DNA of 9,941 bases from Chloroflexota bacterium (GCA_025350285.1 JANXYE010000472.1:1-9941); one strand, 5' to 3'. Numbered from the stretch's first letter, positions 1 to 7,544 are shown. Notes: generated by a model from the letters alone, not told the origin. Numbers and translations are program-made.

Positions 1-111
1 GCCGAGGCCGTCCACGCCGGGCATCGAATGGTTCGCCGGGGGCGGGCCATCGGCGGCGACGACGGCCTTGCCGCTCGGACTGTGACCAGTGACGACTCTG
101 CGGATTGCCAT
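1..111 (-). CDS. Cupin-domain-like protein, N-terminal fragment (runs off left edge)
   Basis: The minus strand from the ATG at 111 is open to the window edge for 37 codons. The translation begins MAIRRVVTGHSPSGKAVV and continues into AADGPPPAN. From memory, the opening 'IRRVVTGH...GKAVV..DG' resembles the start of small cupin proteins annotated as 'cupin domain-containing', which often sit next to unrelated catabolic genes. A GAGGTG Shine-Dalgarno-like sequence lies 5 nt upstream and supports this start. The metal-binding cupin motifs (G-X5-HXH and the second motif) would lie beyond the edge, so neither fold nor metal binding can be confirmed here. The gene lies 81 bp downstream of the S33 peptidase gene on the same strand and could be co-transcribed with it. 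The reading frame is solid; the family call is moderate. Confidence 0.6.
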   Translation of the reverse strand, partial: MAIRRVVTGHSPSGKAVVAADGPPPANHSMPGVDGLG

Positions 112-116
112 GGATG

Positions 117-122
117 CACCTC
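117..122 (-). promoter_or_regulatory. Shine-Dalgarno sequence of the partial cupin-like gene
   Basis: The minus strand reads GAGGTG, then CATCC, then ATG at 111. The match to the anti-SD core and the 5-nt spacing fix the start of the edge-truncated gene. Confidence 0.55.
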
Positions 123-192
123 GAACCGCGTGTTGGGGGCATCCTACCACCGGTCCGTAAGGGGGAGGGCAACGGGGGTCGCCAACCCGTCC

Positions 193-1953
193 TCACTCCG
201 TGCGCGGCGGGGGGCGATCCGCGGCGATGCGGCGGAGGGCGATGAGCGTCCCGCCGCCCGCGAAGGCGAGACCGATCACCACGGTCATCGCCCAGAACCA
301 GGGAAATCGGAAGCCGTCGCCGCCGGTGGAGCCGGACGATGGGGCCGCGGGAGTGGCGGGGCGCGTCGGCCGAGGAGTGGGGCGGACGGTCGGGGTGCCG
401 GACGGGCGCGGCGTGGGCGCGGGCGACGCTGTGCCATTTGGCGTGGCCGTGGTGGATGGTGTGGCCGTTGGCGTGGCTTCGTCCGCGGGGGGGAGGAGGG
501 CCGGGTCGCCGCAGATGGTGTTGGGCGGCGGAGTCTTCAAGTTAATGAGGTAGGCGTTGACGGCGGCGTCGATGCACTGGTTGCGGCCGCCGTAGGCGGT
601 GTGCCCTTCGCCGCCGAACGTCAGCAAGACGGCGCCGGGGATCTGTTTGCTGACGGCGACACCCCAGGCATACGGCGTGGCCGGGTCACCCGTGGTGCTG
701 ACGACAACGATCGGTGGCATGCCGGTGGAAGTGACCGGGCCTAGCGGGTCCGGCTTCGCCGGCCAGAACTTGCAGGTCAGCCCGGTCGCGAGCGAGCTAC
801 CAAAGCGCGGGGACGCCTTCGCGTACTCGGCGGCGACCGGGGGATAGTCCTTGTACTCGGTGGGCAGCTTCGAAGCTGCCTGGTCTATGCAGTTGACGGC
901 GATATTCGTCTCGCTCTGGTTATCGTAGCCATTGCCGTTACGGCCGAGGTAATCGTCCGTGAGTTCGACCAGGCGGGAGCCATCACCGCTGAGCCCGGCG
1001 TCCACGGCGCGGGCGAGTTCGAACCAGCGACCCTTGCTATAGAGCGGCTCAATCAGGCCGTAGAGCACCTCGCCAGGGCCAGCCGGGCGGTCGGCGGTCT
1101 TCGATGGGATCGGCGCCGATTCGGCTTTGGCGATGAGGTCGGAGACCGCCTTTGCTGGATCGCCGTACTTCGTCAGCGGGCAGTTGAGCTTGAGGCAGTC
1201 GGCGATGAAAGCGTCCATCGCCTTTTCGAAGCCCTTGGACTGGTCGAGCCCACGGCCATCGACGTCACCGGCGAGGGTGACCGCCCCATCGAGCACCATT
1301 GCGCGGACGTTCATCGGGAACTGCTCCAGGTAAGCCTGGCCGATGGCCGTACCGTAGGAGTAGCCAAGATAGGTCAGCTTCGGCTCGCCGAGCGCTATGC
1401 GGATGCGTTCGAGGTCACGGGCCACGTCCTTGGTGCCGAGATGCTGGAGGAAGTCGCCATACTTCTGGGCGCAGGCGTCGGCGAAGTCCTTGTTCACCTT
1501 CACCAACTGGTCCCACTCGGCCTGGCTATCGGGCGAGGGGTCGGCGGCGATGTAGGCCTGGAGCGAATCGTGGCAGACGACGGGGGAGCTCTCGCCGACA
1601 CCACGCGGATCGAAGCCGACAATGTCGAAGCGGTCGGTAATCTCTGTCGCGAGGGAACCTGCCCAGGCACGGGCGAACTGTACGCCGGAACCGCCGGGCC
1701 CGCCGGGGTTGGTGACGAGCGAGCCTATGCGCTGTGCCGGCTGGGCGGCGGGCTTGCGGATGAGGGCAAGATCAACCGTCCGGGCGGCGGGGAGGGCGTA
1801 GTCGAGGGGCACCGTGAGGGTGGAGCATTCGAAGCCGCCGCCACAAGCCCTCCAGGCGAGCGTGGCCTGGGCGGAAGCGGCGCCAGCGTCGGCGCGCAGG
1901 CTCACGCTGAGGACAGCGACAACGGCCATGACGATGAAGGCAGCACGCATCAT
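193..1953 (-). CDS. Secreted, C-terminally anchored alpha/beta-hydrolase of the TAP (tripeptidyl aminopeptidase) S33 family
   Basis: Predicted extracytoplasmic serine peptidase or hydrolase of 586 aa. Residues 1-29 look like a signal peptide, with a hydrophobic stretch at about 5-18 and AGAASAQA before the mature part. An oxyanion-type NPGGPGGSG lies at 82-90 and FDPRGVG at 114-120. The nucleophile elbow GYSYG (197-201) gives Ser199. TGDPATP (421-427) gives Asp423 and GGEGHTAYG gives His451, so the Ser-Asp-His triad is complete. The region around 380-481 matches the TAP-like C-terminal domain of Streptomyces TAP/SlpD-type enzymes, which release N-terminal peptides. Unusually for this family, a Thr/Pro-rich stalk (about 494-537) is followed by one membrane helix (about 551-573) and a short basic tail, so the catalytic part is probably displayed outside the cell on a tether. 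The first two codons are both ATG, so the start may be 1950. No strong SD is visible. True substrate is unknown; ester or amide hydrolysis cannot be separated by sequence. Confidence 0.93.
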   Translation of the reverse strand: MMRAAFIVMAVVAVLSVSLRADAGAASAQATLAWRACGGGFECSTLTVPLDYALPAARTVDLALIRKPAAQPAQRIGSLVTNPGGPGGSGVQFARAWAGSLATEITDRFDIVGFDPRGVGESSPVVCHDSLQAYIAADPSPDSQAEWDQLVKVNKDFADACAQKYGDFLQHLGTKDVARDLERIRIALGEPKLTYLGYSYGTAIGQAYLEQFPMNVRAMVLDGAVTLAGDVDGRGLDQSKGFEKAMDAFIADCLKLNCPLTKYGDPAKAVSDLIAKAESAPIPSKTADRPAGPGEVLYGLIEPLYSKGRWFELARAVDAGLSGDGSRLVELTDDYLGRNGNGYDNQSETNIAVNCIDQAASKLPTEYKDYPPVAAEYAKASPRFGSSLATGLTCKFWPAKPDPLGPVTSTGMPPIVVVSTTGDPATPYAWGVAVSKQIPGAVLLTFGGEGHTAYGGRNQCIDAAVNAYLINLKTPPPNTICGDPALLPPADEATPTATPSTTATPNGTASPAPTPRPSGTPTVRPTPRPTRPATPAAPSSGSTGGDGFRFPWFWAMTVVIGLAFAGGGTLIALRRIAADRPPPRTE

Positions 1954-1963
1954 TCACTCATAA

Positions 1964-1976
1964 CACCCGGCGGGTG
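1964..1976. promoter_or_regulatory. Palindrome in the divergent promoter region of the two protease genes
   Basis: CACCCGGCGGGTG is a 5-bp inverted repeat around a 3-bp centre. It sits 11 bp before the S33 peptidase start in the 121-bp region between two divergent secreted hydrolase genes. It may be a small operator or may arise by chance in GC-rich DNA. I could not find a convincing -35/-10 pair for either gene. Confidence 0.2.
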
Positions 1977-2074
1977 AAGGCGCCGTGTCCACGGCCCAGC
2001 GCTGTTCAGAACGGGAAAAGAGCGGCAGCGGCGGCGCCGACCGCGGCGCCGCCGGCCGTGCGAGAATCGGCCAC

Positions 2075-3364
2075 ATGGGAAACGTCCGAAGCCTCTTCGC
2101 CGGGCTGGGTCTCGTGCTGATTGCCATTCTCGCCGGTCCCTTCGGCGGGGGCCGGGAGACGGCCCGGGCGGATGATAACCCGTTCGCTCCGGTCTCCGTG
2201 ACGCTCCAGGGGCACTTTCCAGCGGGCCTGGAGGTGGCCGCGGCTGGCGGCGCTTCGGCCGCGACGGTGTTCACGCCGGACGGCCGCGAACTTGTCACCG
2301 ACACGACGGCGGTGCCCTACCGGCTGGGCGCGGTGCTTGTCTTCTATGACCAGGCGAACGTGGCCTTTTACGAATGCAGCGGCATTGTCCTGAATTACAA
2401 CGTGGTGCTCACCGCCGCCCACTGCCTCTACCACGACTTCGGCTACGTGACGGCGGCCGACGTTGGCCCCGGAGCGAACGCGGCTGGGCGTCCGTTCGGG
2501 GTGGCGACGGCGAGGCGGGTCGTGGTACCGCGGGGCTACGCAACCAACCGGGCGGCCGAGTACGACTTTGGCCTCGTGATGTTCGATGGTGCGCCGTTCG
2601 CGGATGCGTTGGCGCCCTATCCGGCGATCGTGACCGCGCCCGATTCGTTCTTCGACCAGCCCGGAACGGTGCTCAGTTCGTTCGGCTACCCGGGCGACAA
2701 ACCGGCGCTCACGATGTGGAAGGGGGCCGGACCCCTACAGAACTACGACGCGAACGCGCTGATAACGACGCTCGACGCGTACCCCGGGCAGAGCGGATCG
2801 CCAATCTTCGCCACCAACGCGGCGGCGAACGGCCCGCAATTCGTGGGCCTGCTGACGGCCGAAGCCGACACGTACAACCGCGCTCTGCGCTTCACCGAGC
2901 GAAACGTGAGCGCGCTCAAAGGCTTCTGCATTGCCGACGCGAACCAGTGCACGTTCGACACGTACAGCACACCGCCGCCGTACAGCCTCGCGACGCATGT
3001 GGTCTGCCGGACATCCGCCCGCTGTACGGCGGGGCCGGAGGCGCTCCAGCGGGGGGCGCCGATCCGCTTCGCATTCTCCTTCAGCCCGTTGCCGGCCAGG
3101 CAGGTACGCCTCGAAGCGTGGGTAAACGGGGCGCTCCTGAGCGAGGTGCACTGGCCGGCGGGCCCATTCGCGCCCGGCCAGGTGTTCGACGGCGGGAGCG
3201 GGCTGCTGTTTCCGAAGGCGACGGGGCAGGTGGCCCTGCGCGTGTTTGTGGGCGAGGAGTACATCGGGTCGATCACCGGGTTCCTGCCAGCAGACCTGGC
3301 GGGCGCGCCCACGCCTTCGCCGCGGCCCTTCGTCGTCCGGCAGGCGGCGCTGGCGCGCGACTGA
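2075..3364 (+). CDS. Secreted trypsin/V8-like serine protease (S1 family) with extra C-terminal domain
   Basis: Endopeptidase of 429 aa, predicted to be exported. The ATG at 2075 is chosen because it directly precedes a signal peptide (MGNVRSLF, hydrophobic 8-20, probable cleavage after ARA at 30-32). The upstream in-frame ATG at 1985 would add 30 polar residues in front of it. The chymotrypsin-fold triad is complete: His116 in VLTAAHC, Asp164 in EYDFGLVMF, and Ser240 in GQSGSPIF. Cys101 and Cys117 are placed to form the disulfide that usually flanks the catalytic His. The GxSGSP form and low-complexity spacing resemble bacterial glutamyl endopeptidase (V8-like, S1B) relatives more than trypsin, but specificity is not predictable. 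After about residue 300 comes a roughly 110-residue beta-rich domain of unknown function with paired Cys (CRTSARC), followed by a short PTPSPRP tail. The gene is divergent from the S33 peptidase gene and convergent with the DUF707 gene. Confidence 0.92.
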   Translation: MGNVRSLFAGLGLVLIAILAGPFGGGRETARADDNPFAPVSVTLQGHFPAGLEVAAAGGASAATVFTPDGRELVTDTTAVPYRLGAVLVFYDQANVAFYECSGIVLNYNVVLTAAHCLYHDFGYVTAADVGPGANAAGRPFGVATARRVVVPRGYATNRAAEYDFGLVMFDGAPFADALAPYPAIVTAPDSFFDQPGTVLSSFGYPGDKPALTMWKGAGPLQNYDANALITTLDAYPGQSGSPIFATNAAANGPQFVGLLTAEADTYNRALRFTERNVSALKGFCIADANQCTFDTYSTPPPYSLATHVVCRTSARCTAGPEALQRGAPIRFAFSFSPLPARQVRLEAWVNGALLSEVHWPAGPFAPGQVFDGGSGLLFPKATGQVALRVFVGEEYIGSITGFLPADLAGAPTPSPRPFVVRQAALARD

Positions 3365-3428
3365 CCGCGGCTCCGTCAGGCTGTTCCCCGGATCGGGCCA
3401 GGCCTTCAACGCTCGGCAACAACTTCGC

Positions 3429-3448
3429 GCGGTACGCAACGGTACCGC
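3429..3448. terminator. Possible bidirectional terminator hairpin between convergent genes
   Basis: GCGGTAC, a 6-nt loop GCAACG, then GTACCGC form a perfect 7-bp stem in the 101-bp gap between the convergent protease and DUF707 genes. The position suits a shared terminator. No U-tract follows on either strand, so it is not a canonical Rho-independent terminator. Confidence 0.3.
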
Positions 3449-3465
3449 CGGTGTGAAGCATCCGC

Positions 3466-4347
3466 CTAATGGAGGAGCCGCCAGAGCGCGCCTCGCAGGG
3501 GCGCCGTGCGGGGGCGCGGCGTGTCTCGTCGCCGCGAGCGATGAAGCCCAGCCATCTGCTGAAACATCAGTCGATCGAGAATGTGCGGGGCGCGTTCGGT
3601 CAAGTACTCGTACCCCTTGAGGTACTCGATAGGGAGACGGGCGCCCTCCAGTCCTACCCGTTGCCCCGCTTCGTCACAGGGATAGAGCGTCCTTGGGGTG
3701 AAGCGACCGCCGAGGCTCCCCGCCACGTGGCGGCGCTCGTCAAGGCCGGCCCGCTCTTCGGCGGGCGAGCGCGCCGCACCGACGGCCCGTCCGTGGCGCA
3801 TCTGGACCGCGTCGAAAATGTACACGTCGCGATGCTCCAGGAGGTTAGGCCAGGCGAAATCGAGGCCCCAACCCAGCCCGGTACGGGTCCGGGCGAACGT
3901 CGGAAGCATCGCTTCGAGTACATCTCGGCGGAAGCACGGGGCCATGATCTCCACGAAGTTCGTTGCACGGGCGAAGAACGCGCGGTTATGCATGGTGATT
4001 GGGTAAGTGAAAAAAGAGTCTTCGGTGAGGGACGGCGCCGCGAGCCTTGCATCGAAGCGGTGGCAGAGCTCGAAGAAGCGGCTGATTTCGCTTCCTGAAA
4101 TCTCAAGGTCGTCGTCTGGCAGCCAAACATAGTCATAGGCGCGCCAAATCGGGTCGCGAGCGAGAAGGGCGTGCAGGCCGGACCATTTCTGGCCGCTGGC
4201 AACCGGCGGCACGGGAAAATCGGAGTCGCCCGGCGACTCGGCGTAGGGGCAAAGCAAGAGATCCCAGTTGCGCTCGCTCTGGCCGGCGAGCCAGGCCGGG
4301 TGGAAAGAGTCAGGCCCGCAACGAACGACGACGAGGTTCTTCCTCAT
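3466..4347 (-). CDS. DUF707-like putative glycosyltransferase coupled to glf
   Basis: Predicted cytoplasmic protein of 293 aa. It starts MRKNLVVVR at the ATG at 4347, which overlaps the glf stop as ATGA. The frame is open 72 codons further upstream, but that part only shadows glf. The core resembles DUF707 (PF05212): YDYVWLPDDDLEIS (71-84) with an acidic DDD at 78-80, APSLTEDSFFTYP (104-116), GLGWGLDF (157-164) and IFDAVQMRHGR (178-187). An acidic triplet in a strand-end context and a late GWGLD/H pattern fit a GT-A-type nucleotide-sugar transferase. DUF707 itself has no established bacterial reaction, so glycosyl transfer is inferred from fold-like motifs and from the neighbour that makes UDP-galactofuranose. 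The C-terminal 25 residues are very Arg-rich (SRRRDTPRPR) and could contact membrane lipid or nucleic acid. The start relies on coupling; only a weak AGG lies upstream. Confidence 0.82.
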   Translation of the reverse strand: MRKNLVVVRCGPDSFHPAWLAGQSERNWDLLLCPYAESPGDSDFPVPPVASGQKWSGLHALLARDPIWRAYDYVWLPDDDLEISGSEISRFFELCHRFDARLAAPSLTEDSFFTYPITMHNRAFFARATNFVEIMAPCFRRDVLEAMLPTFARTRTGLGWGLDFAWPNLLEHRDVYIFDAVQMRHGRAVGAARSPAEERAGLDERRHVAGSLGGRFTPRTLYPCDEAGQRVGLEGARLPIEYLKGYEYLTERAPHILDRLMFQQMAGLHRSRRRDTPRPRTAPLRGALWRLLH

Positions 4348-5486
4348 TGCCTGGCGCCGCTCAACCACGCGCGCGCACCGGCGAGCGATTGGTTGATAAC
4401 CTGGTCCATGTTCAGGTAGCGGTAGGCGCCGCAGCGGCCAATGAAGCGGAGCCTTGGCTCCCGGTCGGCAAGTGCTTTGTACCGGGCGTAGAGGAGTGCC
4501 TGGCTGCCGTCGCTGGCTGGTACCGGGTAGTAGCGCTCCATGCCGTTGTCGAAATCGTCGCATGGCTCCTCAAGGGTTATCGTCTTCGCCCCCGTGTCGC
4601 GCAGGAGATGTCCCGGCAACAGGCTCCAGTCGGTTTGGCGCGTGTAGATCGAGTTGTTGGTGAAGTTGGTTAGGGCAGTGGGGGCGAAAGCGTAACTGGA
4701 CGGCTCGGCGCGGTGATGAAAGCGCAGCGAACGGTAGGCCAGCGGGCCGTAAGCGAAATCAAAGAACTCGTCGATTGCCATGCTGTTGAAGCAGAAGGCG
4801 TACTGAGAGAGCAGCTCGCGCTGGAACGGCGTGCTTGTCGAGACGGAGATGCCGGGATGGTCGAGGACACGGCCGACGAGCCCGGTGTAGCCATCGCTAG
4901 GCAGGCCCTGGTAGCGGTCATCCGGGAAGTAGCGGCTTTCGTCGTCAAGACGCAGCGGGATTCGGGCGACGACAGAGGCATCGAGTTCCTCCAGAGGTCG
5001 GCCCCACATCTTCTTCGTGTAGGTCCAGAAGAAGAGATCGGTGAGTTCGGGGCCGATCTGGGCCTGCAGATACTCGGCCGCGTTGCTGGGGGACGGGTGT
5101 GGCACGGCCTGGCGGTCCAGGAAGCCGCGCACCTCGACTGTTGTCTGCAGGTCCAGGCCGAACACGGTGTTGATCGTGGTTCGGTTGATGGGCAAGGGGA
5201 CGGTGCGCCGGCCGTCGGGGAGCATGGCGGAGACGCGGTGTTCGTACGGGACGAAAGTGGCGAAGCGCCGCACCCAGGCCATGACGCGAGCGTTGTTCGT
5301 GTGAAAAATATGCGGGCCATAAACGTGGCGGCGCACGCCCGTCTCGTCCACCTCGTCAAACGCGTTGCCGGCGATGTGCGGCCGCCGATCGACAACATCG
5401 ACGTGCCAACCGTGGTCCGCGAGTGCGCGCGCATAGGTAGCGCCGGCGAAGCCCGCGCCGACGACCAGGATCGTGCCCAACTTCAC
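4344..5486 (-). CDS. glf: UDP-galactopyranose mutase
   Basis: This cytoplasmic flavoenzyme (EC 5.4.99.9) interconverts UDP-galactopyranose and UDP-galactofuranose, the donor for galactofuranose-containing surface glycans. The 380-aa product matches the usual bacterial length. Visible landmarks are the FAD-binding GAGFAG (10-15), the acidic strand end HVDVVDRR, GPHIFHTN (57-64), WTYTKKMWGRPLEEL (154-168), RIPLR..SRYF...YQGLP (175-196), YRSLRF (251-256), YTR with the expected active-site Arg at 283, and the C-terminal FAD-contacting FIGRCGAYRYLNMDQVI (348-364). All regions needed for an active enzyme appear present. The GTG at 5486 is chosen because KLGTILVVGAG follows at once, as in the family; the ATG at 5609 would add 41 unlike residues. 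The start overlaps a candidate 46-codon ORF (GTGA), and the stop overlaps the DUF707 start (ATGA), so translation is probably coupled. Confidence 0.95.
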   Translation of the reverse strand: MKLGTILVVGAGFAGATYARALADHGWHVDVVDRRPHIAGNAFDEVDETGVRRHVYGPHIFHTNNARVMAWVRRFATFVPYEHRVSAMLPDGRRTVPLPINRTTINTVFGLDLQTTVEVRGFLDRQAVPHPSPSNAAEYLQAQIGPELTDLFFWTYTKKMWGRPLEELDASVVARIPLRLDDESRYFPDDRYQGLPSDGYTGLVGRVLDHPGISVSTSTPFQRELLSQYAFCFNSMAIDEFFDFAYGPLAYRSLRFHHRAEPSSYAFAPTALTNFTNNSIYTRQTDWSLLPGHLLRDTGAKTITLEEPCDDFDNGMERYYPVPASDGSQALLYARYKALADREPRLRFIGRCGAYRYLNMDQVINQSLAGARAWLSGARQ

Positions 5487-5623
5487 CGGCCACCCCCACT
5501 CTGAACCTGGGCGTCCCGCGGCAGCGATGGCTCGTCCCAGGCGCCGCGACCCGCCACACGATAGGAAGTGCCGAGGGGCGCTCGTGCATCGTATCGCCGA
5601 GACTGCCACGTTTCCAGCGTCAT
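5483..5623 (-). CDS. Putative 46-aa small protein, overlapping the glf start
   Basis: An ATG at 5623 opens a 46-codon frame beginning MTLETWQSRRYDAR and ending VQSGGGR. It fills most of the 195-bp gap between the DUF2207 gene and glf. Three things favour translation: GAGGA lies 4 nt upstream (5628-5632), the TGA stop overlaps the glf GTG as GTGA, and the product has no membrane or signal features but a balanced, hydrophilic composition. Against it, 32 of 46 codons end in G or C by hand count, which is modest for this GC-rich region, and I recognise no family. It may be a leader ORF that couples ribosomes to glf rather than a functional protein. Confidence 0.4.
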   Translation of the reverse strand: MTLETWQSRRYDARAPLGTSYRVAGRGAWDEPSLPRDAQVQSGGGR

Positions 5624-5627
5624 CTGG

Positions 5628-5632
5628 TCCTC
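5628..5632 (-). promoter_or_regulatory. Shine-Dalgarno-like GAGGA of the putative small ORF
   Basis: On the minus strand GAGGA is followed by CCAG and then the ATG at 5623. The spacing is short (4 nt) but usable. It is one of the few recognisable SD sequences near the glf cluster and is the main argument for this small ORF's start. Confidence 0.35.
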
Positions 5633-5681
5633 GCCGGCTGTGTCCCCCGGGGATTTCGGCACGTCCGCGTCATGAGTGGGC

Positions 5682-7544
5682 CTACCAGCTTCCACCTCCC
5701 CCACCACCGCCGCCGCCGCCACTGGAGCCTCCACCGCTGAATCCAGAGCCGCCGGAGCCGCCCGGAGTGCTGGTCATCGTGCTCGACATGGAGTTCGCGA
5801 AGGTCCCGAGTCCGGCGGCGAACGCGCCCGCCGTGAAGGCGTGCGAGGCGGAGTACCAGGAGGAGGTGGATGAGTGGACCTGCTCATCGAGGCCGTCGAA
5901 GGCGTCGGCCCACTTGTCCACGCAGTCGAAGACGATGGCGTAGGGCAGGTAGCGGGCGAAGATGTTCTGCTGCTCGTTGAACTCCTGGCGGCGAGTCTCG
6001 GCGGTGGTGATGTAGAGCTTGAAGCCGAGGATGCGGCGCAGGGCCTCGCCGCCCGTGGCCGTCCGGCGGGCCATCGCGCGGGAGAAGGGGATCATCACGA
6101 GCCCGGCGAGGGCGATCGGGACGGGTACCAGCGCGCGGCTGAAGATGAGCCCGCTGAGCACGGCCGCCACGATCCCGAGGACCACGGCCGCGATCCCCAC
6201 CCACAGCCACATCGCGCGCAATGTCTCCGGGTTGCGACTGAACCAGCGCCGCTTCAGCGCGTCCTTGTAGAGGTCGTCCTTCACCTCTCCAAGCTGGCTG
6301 GCGAACTTCGCCTTGAGGGCCGAAACCTTGACCGTTTCGCGGTTCTTGAAGATGGCGTTGAAGAGGCGGCGCTCGTACGGCAGGAGTTCATCGCCAGCCT
6401 CGCGCATCTTATCGAGCTGCCAGTCCACCTTCCCCAGCCAGCCTTGCTTGTCCAGTTCGGTGATCTTCAGGTAGCCGCGGACGGCGAGGTCGATGATCGT
6501 CGCCGTCACGTCCACGGTGTCGGCGCGTTCATCGACGAGCACTCCCATCTGGGCCGGGCGAAGGTCCTCCGGCGGGAGGTACTCGACCACGATCTGCATG
6601 CGGTCGAAGAGCGGGGCGGTGTGCTCGCCGGGGTCGTTCGTGAGGTAGTAGATCGTCTTGTAGCGGCGGTCGCGTCCGTTTGCCCACCAGGCCCGCCCGA
6701 GGAGCAGCAGCGCCGCCAACCCGACGATGCCGAGCCCGATCCACTCGATCACATCGAAGGTGAAGAAGTCGTCGATGCTGGCGCGATCCTCGACCACCGC
6801 TGGCTGGACGCGCACGACGCCCTTCTGCCAGCCCACGACGATGGTCAACTCCTCGTTCGGGAAGAGCGTGCGCGTGGCGGCGTAGGTGACCGTGTTGCCC
6901 TGCGAAGCGGACTTGCAGGCCGCGTTCGACTTGTAGCCCTGGTAACACGCTTCGAATGCGGCCGCGCGCGGCGGTAGCGTAACCGTCACGACGACGCCCT
7001 CCAGCGGGACCGTCCAGGCGTTGCCCGTGGCATTCCAGAAGAACTCGTCGTGGCCTTCGAAGGCGTTGAGCGCACCGCGCAGGGTGTAGCGAATACGGTA
7101 GCCCTGCTTGCCGGACACCAGACGGTCGGGGCCGCCGATCTTGATCTGGGTGGCCGCGCCGTCTTCGGAGACTTCGTAGGGGACCTGCGCGCCGGAAGCG
7201 TCCGTGACCCCTTCGATGGTGATCGGATAAACGCGGTCGCTGCCATCAGGACAGACGGTGAGGGGGCCATCGCCGGCGGGCGGGGTGGCGGTCCCGGTGA
7301 GGTCGCCGCAGGTCTGCCTGGTGATGATGTCGCGGAAGATACCGTGCTTGGCGGACGTGCCGAAATCGGCGTCGATCGCTTCGACGAAGGAAACGTCGCC
7401 GTTTTCGAGGACGGTGATGTCACTTCGGAAGGCGGTAACGCGCCAGCCGGTGTCGGGCGCCTGGGCGGCGGCCGGGGCGAAGGCGCCAAGTCCGAGAAAG
7501 GTGACGAGGATGAGCGCGCCGAGGCGAGTCCGCATGGGGGGCAT
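5682..7544 (-). CDS. DUF2207 family membrane protein with glycine-rich C-terminus
   Basis: Exported membrane protein of 620 aa; biochemical role not known. In order: a signal peptide (about 1-28, ending AAAQA); an extracytoplasmic beta-rich domain (about 33-245, with GIFRDI at 68-73 and paired Cys at 79/98 and 200/210); a membrane helix at 264-284; a cytoplasmic region with the DUF2207 signature YLPPEDLRPAQMGVLVDE (322-339) and ATIIDLAVRGYLKI (348-361); two close helices (443-468 and 470-488); and GFKLYITTAE...FARYLPYAIVFDCVDKWA (507-546). It ends in a Gly/Ser tail closing GGGGSW, a hallmark of the family. Length is normal. The start could also be the ATG at 7535 (MRTRLGAL), which gives an equally good signal peptide; no SD precedes either. 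It may be the first gene of a leftward unit with glf and the DUF707 gene, with 58 bp to the next ORF. Confidence 0.9.
   Translation of the reverse strand: MPPMRTRLGALILVTFLGLGAFAPAAAQAPDTGWRVTAFRSDITVLENGDVSFVEAIDADFGTSAKHGIFRDIITRQTCGDLTGTATPPAGDGPLTVCPDGSDRVYPITIEGVTDASGAQVPYEVSEDGAATQIKIGGPDRLVSGKQGYRIRYTLRGALNAFEGHDEFFWNATGNAWTVPLEGVVVTVTLPPRAAAFEACYQGYKSNAACKSASQGNTVTYAATRTLFPNEELTIVVGWQKGVVRVQPAVVEDRASIDDFFTFDVIEWIGLGIVGLAALLLLGRAWWANGRDRRYKTIYYLTNDPGEHTAPLFDRMQIVVEYLPPEDLRPAQMGVLVDERADTVDVTATIIDLAVRGYLKITELDKQGWLGKVDWQLDKMREAGDELLPYERRLFNAIFKNRETVKVSALKAKFASQLGEVKDDLYKDALKRRWFSRNPETLRAMWLWVGIAAVVLGIVAAVLSGLIFSRALVPVPIALAGLVMIPFSRAMARRTATGGEALRRILGFKLYITTAETRRQEFNEQQNIFARYLPYAIVFDCVDKWADAFDGLDEQVHSSTSSWYSASHAFTAGAFAAGLGTFANSMSSTMTSTPGGSGGSGFSGGGSSGGGGGGGGGGSW

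Noticed and set aside
28..744. 238-codon + strand frame at the left edge
   Set aside because: Gly/Arg low-complexity shadow that crosses both the cupin-like start and the 3' part of the S33 peptidase on the opposite strand.
2374..3456. 360-codon + strand frame overlapping the serine protease
   Set aside because: Arg-rich, out-of-frame translation of the protease coding region; the triad motifs are in the other frame.
4713..5504. 263-codon + strand frame opposite glf
   Set aside because: Antisense to a fully motif-supported UDP-galactopyranose mutase; no SD and no recognisable domain.
5874..6977. Long + strand open frame (367 codons) opposite the DUF2207 gene
   Set aside because: It lies wholly antisense to a clear DUF2207 reading frame. 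The translation is His/Glu/Arg/Gly-rich without family motifs, as expected for a shadow frame in GC-rich DNA.
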